From: Lyngbya aestuarii BL J
GTDB lineage: Bacteria; Cyanobacteriota; Cyanobacteriia; Cyanobacteriales; Microcoleaceae
DNA length: 51,650 bases
Assembly: GCF_000478195.2 (NCBI RefSeq)
Contig: NZ_AUZM01000044.1
Location: 1 to 51,650 of the forward strand
Direction: 5' to 3'
Part shown: piece after piece, positions 43,353-51,650 of the stretch
How the letters are laid out: every line of letters starts with the position of its first letter
Numbering within the stretch: the first letter of the stretch is position 1
Program-made: the position numbers and the translations under genes
The notes under the pieces: model-generated
Database searches by the model: none
What the model saw: only the letters and a program-made list of their open reading frames with translations
What the model was told of the DNA's origin: nothing

Positions 43353-44739
43353 ATGTTCTGTCTGAATTGCTTAGGCAAAATGACTTTAAATAAATCTCCT
43401 AAAAAAATTTTACTGTTATCAGCGAATCCAAGGGATACCATTAGGCTGCGAGTAGATCAAGAATTGCGTGAAATTGAAGAAGTCTTACAGAACTCTATAA
43501 ACAGAGATCGCTTTCAGCTTATCCCAAAAACAGCAGTTCGTACAAGAGATCTTCAACAGATAATGCTGCATAATCAACCACATATTGTTCACTTTTCTGG
43601 ACATGGTCAGGGAAATCAAGGTTTAGTATTTGAAGATATTCAAGGAATAACAAAGATAGTCTCTACAAAAGCACTTGCAGATCTGTTTGGGTTATTTGTA
43701 AGCTCTGTAGAATGTGTAGTGCTTAATGCTTGCTATTCAGTAGAGCAAGCTAGAGCAATAGCTGACCATGTTGACTATGTAGTTGGTATGAAGCAAGAGC
43801 TTGGTGATCAAGCTGCTATTGCGTATTCACAGGGTTTTTATCGTGCTTGATTTTACGATCAGTCTTATGAGATGGCACATCAGTTTGGTCGTAACGCCAT
43901 TGATATAGAGAATCTTGATGACGAAAAGACGCCAATTATAAAAAAAAAGAATTTACCTATTTAAACAAGTTAGAGCGAATCTCAGTGGAAAAACCTCAAA
44001 GTATCCATTAATTTTAACAAAACTGTTTAATAAACTACCACGACGGCTTCAGAAGTTCATAGTTATAACTGTTATTGCACTTAAGGGTATTCAAGAAATC
44101 TTACGATTTGCCTTGGTTGTCTTTTTACTATGTCTTTGTGGTTATATAACTCCAAAGCAACTTCTATTAATCTATCTTGTTCTTATTGTTGGAATTATAC
44201 TATCTGCAATAAAACCCGCTATTTCATCTATCTATACAGTACCTTCCGATCGGACTGGCTTGAAGCCAGCAATGATTCTGTTCAAAAAGATTTCACAAGA
44301 AAACTTGGGAAAAGTAGAGAGTTCACCAGATGAGTCTGAATTTAATAAATTAGTAGAAACTTATAAAAAAGCATCAAAAATAATTGCCGATCAATTCTCC
44401 GATCATCCAGAAATGCTAGAGAAGTATCCAGAAATTAGTGCGGCATTTCAAATGATGAATATAGGTCTTGAAAAAGTTAATGATTATTGGCAATTTGTTG
44501 AACAAGAGCGAAAAAAGCGTAATTTGAAGAATGGTGTACCTCCTATTAACTCAACTAATTGTCCACCCAAATATCCTATTCGAGCAACCGATCATATGAA
44601 AAATGCAGAATTTAACGGTAGATACTATTTTCCAGATGAACGGCGAGGATTAAAAGAGGTTTACTGGTGCTTCGCGAGTCCTCAAGAAGCCGAAAATGAT
44701 AAATTTAAACGTCCAGATAAAAAACCACCAAAACAATAA
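43353..44739 (+). pseudogene. CHAT-domain (caspase-like) protein broken by a stop and a frameshift
   Basis: The first frame (43353-43850) is a CHAT domain: KKILLLSANPRDTIRLRVDQ, then HIVHFSGHGQGNQGLVFED with the catalytic His, and VECVVLNACYS with the catalytic Cys. It is interrupted by TGA 43848-43850 but the same frame resumes DQSYEMAHQFGRNAIDIENL up to an A9 run (43940-43948). One base out of phase after that run a frame continues without stop through LPRRLQKFIVITVIALKG, two membrane helices and a soluble tail to 44739. So it was probably one CHAT plus transmembrane protein of about 460 residues. The break could be biological decay, phase variation at A9, or sequence error. ATG 43353 or 43383 starts it. 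Confidence 0.7.
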
Positions 44740-44760
44740 CCGAGCAGTTGAGTTAAAAAT

Positions 44761-45327
44761 TTACCGTAAAGAAACATCTTCATAAACAGCAGCAAGAGAA
44801 CAAGAGAAATTAATGCTCGTTAACTCCAATTCTTGATCACCTCGATAACTATAAAGCTCCCATCTTCCTTGTATATTACGTCGAAAACAATCAACACGCT
44901 GACGATTTTGACTAATTAAAACATATTCTTGTAGAGTTTCCAATTCTTGATAATCACTAAATTTATCACCTCGATCAAAGCCTTCTGTAGAAACTGAAAG
45001 AACTTCAATAATCAAACAAGGATAACGTTTGAAGTATTCAAAATTTGCATCTCTCGGATCGCAAGTCACCATCAAATCTGGATAATAGAAAATATTTAGA
45101 GTTTCAATGCGGGCTTTCATATCCGCAATATAAACCCGACATCCACTTCCGCGAATATGATTTCTTAATAAAGTCAGTAAATTTGCAGTAATCGTAACGT
45201 GGGCATCACTCGCCCCCGCCATTGCATAAATTTTTCCTTGAATATATTCATGTTTTATCGGGCTACTTTTTTCAGTTTCTAGGTATTCTTCGGGTGAAAA
45301 ATAGGGATGAGATTGGCTAAAATTCAT
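44761..45327 (-). CDS. Uma2 (DUF820) family putative endonuclease
   Basis: 188 residues, full length. It begins with the frequent YFSPEEYLETEKSSPIKHEY and IQGKIYAMAGASDAH, then FYYPDLMVTCDPRD and YPCLIIEVLSVSTEGFDRGDK, which supply the PD-(D/E)XK-like residues. Common in cyanobacteria, unknown function. It lies between the broken CHAT gene and a membrane GTPase, 12 bases from the GTPase stop. Confidence 0.92.
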   Translation of the reverse strand: MNFSQSHPYFSPEEYLETEKSSPIKHEYIQGKIYAMAGASDAHVTITANLLTLLRNHIRGSGCRVYIADMKARIETLNIFYYPDLMVTCDPRDANFEYFKRYPCLIIEVLSVSTEGFDRGDKFSDYQELETLQEYVLISQNRQRVDCFRRNIQGRWELYSYRGDQELELTSINFSCSLAAVYEDVSLR

Positions 45328-45339
45328 AATAATTATCTG

Positions 45340-46653
45340 TTAACTCTGAATCCCTTTAAACCGCTCTTTTGCTTCCTTAAACGCCTCATTCATCACCGAC
45401 TGAATCTTCTGCGGATCGGGTTTCTTTCCCCCCATTAAATCCCCAAAATAAACACAAGCCCCTTCACCCAACGCCCAAGTATAAGCCGCCGCCCAAGACG
45501 CCGCAATCACACTCCCAAAACCGGGTATAAATTTCACCAACTCCCGCCCCACCGCTTGGGCGAGAAAACCGCCTGCGATCGCACTGACAACGCCCCCCGC
45601 CTGGGAAGGATTGAGGGTTTGCCCGTATAACTGCCCTAATAACCCCACCATTGACACTTGTAACGTCGTTAACACAGGCATTGTCGCAAAGGGTAGGGGA
45701 ACCGCAGCCACCGTTGCTGTAATCACTGTAAACGCCAAAATATAACGCCGCCCGACATCCCGATAGAGGTTTCCCAGTTGTTGACTGGCTTGTTCATCGA
45801 GTAACTGATGAATGGTGCGGGCTTCGGCTTCGGGGAGTAAATCAGCTAAAGTATCTCTAAACGCTTCTAAACCATAAAATACAGGGTTGTAACCGTCTTC
45901 TTCTAAGGTAAAATCAATCATCACCGCGCGATCGCATAACCCTTTAAACCCCTCTTCTATCGCCTCAAAAGCCCGATTAACGGCTTCAAAATCGGGGGGA
46001 TAGTCTGGATGATCTTCAACCTCTGGCGGATAAATTTCATGTAGACAAGTTACCACTAATAAGCAAGGAAGATGCGGATATTCTTGACGGAGTTGAGTTG
46101 CAATGGTTTTCAGTGTATCTGTCGCAAAATCATTAATCTTAACAGTCCAAATCAAAACTCTAGCACGATTATTCTCTATTTTTAAATCACCGACTAACTC
46201 TGCAATAATTTTCTCTGTTTCTTGGTTAACATCCCCCAAACCGACTGTATCGGTAAAAATCAATAACGGTAAATCATCTGAGGGATAGGCGTAACGTTCT
46301 GTGTGTTGCGTATGAGGGCGAAATCCCTGTCCAATAATTTCTGCTGAAACGCCTGTTAATCCCCGTACAATTGAACTTTTTCCCGCTTGCGGTTTTCCAA
46401 TTAATAATGCTTCAGTTGTGGGAAGTTCGGCGCGAACCTGTTCTAAAATTGTAGCAACTTCTGATTCGGGAACCGTTAACCATCCAATCGCCGTTTTTTT
46501 AACTTGTTCTATTCCGGTTGTCGTATTCTTCCAAATATCCGCAATCAGATTTTTCCTAACATTTTTTTCCGTCTCAGTCGTCTTCCCTGGGGAGGATTCG
46601 TTAGACTGCTGAGAATTGGGGGACGGGGTGTTAGTATCCTGTGGCTCAGTCAT
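45340..46653 (-). CDS. Membrane GTPase with C-terminal DUF697-like region
   Basis: 437 residues from ATG 46653; the frame extends to a TTG three codons earlier. A Ser/Pro/Asn-rich N-terminus is followed by a G domain with G1 IGKPQAGKSS (about 86-94) and G3 TDTVGLGD; the G4 position reads VVTCLHEI, so the usual NKxD is degenerate. The C-terminus has two to three hydrophobic segments (FTVITATVAAVPLPFAT; SAIAGGFLAQAVGRELVKFI; GSVIAASWAAAYTWALGEG), the DUF697/YcjF-like pattern. Likely a membrane-associated GTPase; role unknown. Confidence 0.82.
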   Translation of the reverse strand: MTEPQDTNTPSPNSQQSNESSPGKTTETEKNVRKNLIADIWKNTTTGIEQVKKTAIGWLTVPESEVATILEQVRAELPTTEALLIGKPQAGKSSIVRGLTGVSAEIIGQGFRPHTQHTERYAYPSDDLPLLIFTDTVGLGDVNQETEKIIAELVGDLKIENNRARVLIWTVKINDFATDTLKTIATQLRQEYPHLPCLLVVTCLHEIYPPEVEDHPDYPPDFEAVNRAFEAIEEGFKGLCDRAVMIDFTLEEDGYNPVFYGLEAFRDTLADLLPEAEARTIHQLLDEQASQQLGNLYRDVGRRYILAFTVITATVAAVPLPFATMPVLTTLQVSMVGLLGQLYGQTLNPSQAGGVVSAIAGGFLAQAVGRELVKFIPGFGSVIAASWAAAYTWALGEGACVYFGDLMGGKKPDPQKIQSVMNEAFKEAKERFKGIQS

Positions 46654-46662
46654 TGGGAGCAA

Positions 46663-47002
46663 AATAGTAGAGGGTTAAAATTTAGAATACACAGATATTA
46701 TCAAGAGGGTAAGATTCAGAAGACTTACTTATTATACAGCAGTTTGAGATCAGTTGAAACTCTGCTGAGGTTAACAACCTGTTTAATTCATCCTGGTTTC
46801 GTTACAGAATTTAAGACTAAAAACGCTAAAAAATTGATATAAATTTATAATTTCTCCTCAATCTAAAAATTCCGTCTTCTTTCTGAATATCACTTTATTT
46901 TAAAGACAATAAATTTTTTCAAAGATTCCGTAACCTTACTGAGGTCAAAGTCTTGTTTAGAGTTTAATATTGTATTATAGTTACACCTTTCAGGAGGTCA
47001 AC
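46663..47002. other. Intergenic region upstream of the microprotein
   Basis: 340 AT-rich bases between the divergent GTPase start and the microprotein start. A possible weak promoter, TTGTTT (46953-46958) with TTATAG (46975-46980, 16-base spacing), lies close before the ribosome-binding site. Nothing else was recognised. Confidence 0.35.
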
Positions 47003-47080
47003 ATGACTGGCTTAGAATTGGGTATCTTTGTGATTAGTCCTCTAGTTTTCCTGGGATTAGCGATTTTATTTGCGTCTTAA
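47003..47080 (+). CDS. 25-residue membrane microprotein
   Basis: ATG 47003 is preceded by a perfect AGGAGG at 46992-46997, five bases away, which strongly supports translation. The peptide starts MTGLELGIFVISPLVFLGLA and ends ILFAS, so it is one membrane helix with almost no tails. This is the size of photosynthetic complex subunits such as PetN, PetL, PsbM or PsaM, but the sequence matches none that I know. It is too short for most gene callers. It lies between the divergent GTPase gene and the chlN 3' end, convergent to chlN. Confidence 0.65.
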   Translation: MTGLELGIFVISPLVFLGLAILFAS

Positions 47081-47205
47081 TCTAAAAAGATGTAAAACAA
47101 GCGATCACAAATTTTTTGATCATCCTATCGTTAATTGCATCCGATACAAACAGAGGAGGGTTCGCTGATTATAGGGGTTTTCAGTTAGATAAAATACTGT
47201 TTTTG

Positions 47206-47244
47206 AGAATAAAAGCCCGATTTCCTTGAGAAACACCGGGCTTT
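47206..47244. terminator. Terminator of chlN, possibly bidirectional
   Basis: AAAGCCCG (47212-47219) and CGGGCTTT (47237-47244) are perfect 8-bp arms with a 17-base loop. On the minus strand the stem runs into TTTTA; on the plus strand it is followed by AAAAAT. It lies 47 bases past the chlN stop and 132 bases past the microprotein stop. Confidence 0.72.
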
Positions 47245-47290
47245 AAAAATGAAGCCTAATTTTGACTTTTAGAGACAAAGTTTAAAAAAC

Positions 47291-48706
<1,416 letters not shown>

Positions 48707-48893
48707 TTACAATTTTGCAAATACTTTTGGTGTGCTTTCGGTCGAAAGTTCAAATATTCAACGACATCGTATCGGACTTAAATCTTAGTCTGAACTTTAG
48801 GCTATTCAGGATAATTTTGCATAAACTATCCTCTGATCTTGGAACCCGTTGATCCAAAACCTCAAGTTTTATTTCAATCCGTTTTCAGGGTAG

Positions 48894-48922
48894 GTAGAGA
48901 CGCACCCATCGCACATCTCTAC
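48894..48922 (-). terminator. GTAGAGA-type hairpin after the DUF5331 gene
   Basis: GTAGAGA (48894-48900) and TCTCTAC (48916-48922) are perfect 7-bp arms. It lies 16 bases past the DUF5331 stop and before chlN. It resembles the hairpin at 25664-25688. It may end or attenuate the chlL-DUF5331 transcript or stabilise its 3' end. Confidence 0.5.
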
Positions 48923-48937
48923 ATCTAGATGGGAAGA

Positions 48938-50290
48938 TTATTTAAAGTCAGACAGAGCAATATCATCATCCTCATCCGACTCTGTTAGCCCTTCTAGATC
49001 AAGATCATCAAAATCTCCATCGCCAGAAGTCACTTCTCCCAAATCATCCAAACTGAGATCATCTAAATCACCCGAGTCTGACAAACTCCCAAACTCATCA
49101 TCATCGCCGAGATCATCGAGTCCCAAATCATCCATGTCATCAGAAGAAAAGTCACCTTCAGCGAGTTCGTTGTCTGTTCCGAGATCACCGAGTTCAAGAT
49201 CTCCCATATCGTCGGTTGAGGTATCGATTTGTAGATCGTCCTCTCCCAAATCATCCAGTCCGAGATCGCCTAACTCATCATCTGACTCTAGAGAGACTTC
49301 CTGATCTAAACCGAGATCCTGATCAGCATCCATATCCAAGCCCAGATCGTCATCGGTAGACAATTCATTATCCGACTCTAGATCCATGTCCATGTTTCCC
49401 AGACCTAGTTCAACGTCTGACTCTAGACTAATGTCTACTTCCTCCTCTAAACCGAGATCGTCATCGGAGTCCATATCCAAACCCAGATCGTCATCGGAGT
49501 CCATGTCCAAACCCAGATCGTCATCGGTAGACAATTCATTATCCGATTCTAGATCCATGTCCATGTCTCCTAGACCCAGTTCAACGCCTGACTCTAAACT
49601 GACTTCCATCTCCTCCTCTAGACTGATGTCTTCATCAGTCCCCATTTCTAGACTAATGTCTTCATCGTCTCCCATATCAAAACTGAGAGCTTCATTAGAA
49701 CCCAGATCTTGATCGGAGTCGAGATCAATATCCATATCCATCTCTGAGACGGCTTCTGTGTCATCCCAAGCATCGGCGATCGCCATACCTGCGCCCATTG
49801 CGGCGGCTGTACCTGCGGCGGCGGCAGCCATTCCCCCGAAATTAGACTGGGACTCCTCAGCAGGGGGAGAATCGATTTCTGGGGCGGTTTGAAACTCAGT
49901 TGGATCTTCGACTGGGGAGGGTGGATGATATCCCGGTGCAGACTCGACAGGAGGTTGCTGATAACTCGGTGCAGCCTGTACAGGTGCGGTTTCCCCGACA
50001 GGTTGGTCACTCAAACCCAAAGCCAGATCAGGATCGAAATTTAACCCCAACACTTGGATTAATTTCTCGGGATCGGGATTGAGTGTGGAAAAAGGTAGCA
50101 TAAACTGCGATACCTCTGGATCAAGAGCATTAATTACTCCTAAAATGAGGCTAGAGGGAGGTCTTCGACCGCCATCTGGAGTTTTCACTGAACTGAGTTG
50201 CATTTGTAAGAGTAACCAGTCTCTATTGGTTTGATAATAATGCAACCATTTATCTCGGAGATTAGCAGTAAAATCTTTAAAGAAAGCCAT
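48938..50290 (-). CDS. DUF5331 acidic repeat protein between chlL and chlN
   Basis: 450 residues. The N-terminal 95 residues (MAFFKDFTANLRDKWLHYYQ, then VKTPDGGRRPPSSLILGVIN and LGLNFDPDLAL) are the DUF5331 domain. Residues 100-150 are Pro/Gln-rich, 152-173 are Ala/Gly-rich and hydrophobic, and the remaining 275 residues are extremely acidic, built of DLGLDMDSDD-, LESDVELGLG- and DLGLDDLG-like repeats with almost no basic residues. The repeats include a 57-residue unit in two copies. The gene sits between chlL and chlN on the same strand, with 35 bases to the chlL stop. Known cyanobacterial genomes place such an ORF between these genes as I recall, so a link with dark chlorophyll synthesis is plausible but untested. 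Confidence 0.8.
   Translation of the reverse strand: MAFFKDFTANLRDKWLHYYQTNRDWLLLQMQLSSVKTPDGGRRPPSSLILGVINALDPEVSQFMLPFSTLNPDPEKLIQVLGLNFDPDLALGLSDQPVGETAPVQAAPSYQQPPVESAPGYHPPSPVEDPTEFQTAPEIDSPPAEESQSNFGGMAAAAAGTAAAMGAGMAIADAWDDTEAVSEMDMDIDLDSDQDLGSNEALSFDMGDDEDISLEMGTDEDISLEEEMEVSLESGVELGLGDMDMDLESDNELSTDDDLGLDMDSDDDLGLDMDSDDDLGLEEEVDISLESDVELGLGNMDMDLESDNELSTDDDLGLDMDADQDLGLDQEVSLESDDELGDLGLDDLGEDDLQIDTSTDDMGDLELGDLGTDNELAEGDFSSDDMDDLGLDDLGDDDEFGSLSDSGDLDDLSLDDLGEVTSGDGDFDDLDLEGLTESDEDDDIALSDFK
49316..49600 (-). repeat. Tandem repeats in the acidic region of the DUF5331 gene
   Basis: A 171-nt unit (57 codons beginning SLES, residues 231-287) is followed by a second, shortened copy (residues 288-325). 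Inside the first unit a 30-nt unit encoding LDMDSDDDLG is repeated twice directly; the second copy has one, LDMDADQDLG. These repeats are prone to copy-number change by recombination and to assembly collapse. Confidence 0.85.
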
Positions 50291-50324
50291 AACCTCTATT
50301 CCTCATCCTGAGCCGCTAGACTTA

Positions 50325-51650
<1,326 letters not shown>

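Noticed and set aside
49386-49712. 108-codon Ser/Arg-rich plus-strand frame opposite the acidic repeat gene
   Set aside because: It is the mirror of Asp/Leu-rich repeat codons on the other strand and has no ribosome-binding site.

Overview
This window looks like chromosomal DNA from a filamentous, non-heterocystous cyanobacterium of the Oscillatoriales type (Lyngbya/Limnoraphis/Planktothrix-like; genus is inference). The evidence is chlL/chlN, an omega-3 desaturase desB, a high-light-inducible protein, an HHL1-like protein, a cyanobacterial principal sigma factor, about 20 HIP1 octamers (GCGATCGC), several Uma2 genes and moderate-to-low GC. No rRNA, tRNA, CRISPR array, complete insertion sequence or prophage was seen.

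Layout. 1-5 kb: the tail of a gyrase/topoisomerase A-type gene, a MalK/UgpC-type ABC ATPase, an hli gene with an HLR1 (RpaB) promoter, sigA on the minus strand with a long upstream region, and an orphan DppC-type permease. 5-16.8 kb: mostly minus-strand housekeeping and hypothetical genes (pilin-like lipoprotein, YbjQ, Coq4-like, a single-membrane-span protein under a second HLR1 promoter, Gfo/Idh/MocA, MIF-like tautomerase, flavin reductase, AstE-like, NIL-ferredoxin, flippase-like protein with GT2, CPBP protease, clpS) plus remnants of at least one glycosyltransferase. 17-23 kb: DUF3172 and AMIN-domain proteins, Nudix, an NAD-dependent epimerase, a carotenoid-desaturase-like flavoprotein and a Uma2 gene carrying an in-frame 102-nt palindromic insertion. 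23-37 kb: cobK, HHL1-like, Uma2, a membrane serine hydrolase, a protein ending in a Tudor/chromo-barrel-like domain, ilvA, DUF3754, desB, a VapB-type antitoxin whose toxin has decayed to 18 codons, and a large membrane GTPase. 37-47 kb: VKOR-thioredoxin fusion, LapA-like, DUF938, ferredoxin, CocE/NonD hydrolase, RTX protein, cupin, a broken CHAT-domain gene, Uma2, and a second membrane GTPase. 47-51.6 kb: a 25-codon membrane microprotein and the dark chlorophyll locus chlL - DUF5331 acidic repeat protein - chlN.

Two sites carry an exact 13-nt match to the 3' end of Illumina adapters. One of them (50968-50990) breaks chlL with a frameshift and is almost certainly an assembly artefact; the other (22381-22393) sits at the 5' end of a Uma2 gene. 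Readers should not treat chlL as a biological pseudogene.

How genes work together: chlL and chlN encode two subunits of the light-independent protochlorophyllide reductase (chlB is not in this window), and the strongly acidic DUF5331 protein lies between them on the same strand, which suggests a linked role. The hli gene and the 76-residue membrane protein share almost the same promoter layout (consensus-like -35, HLR1 over the -10), which suggests both respond to high light through RpaB. Most other neighbours are not obviously functionally linked.
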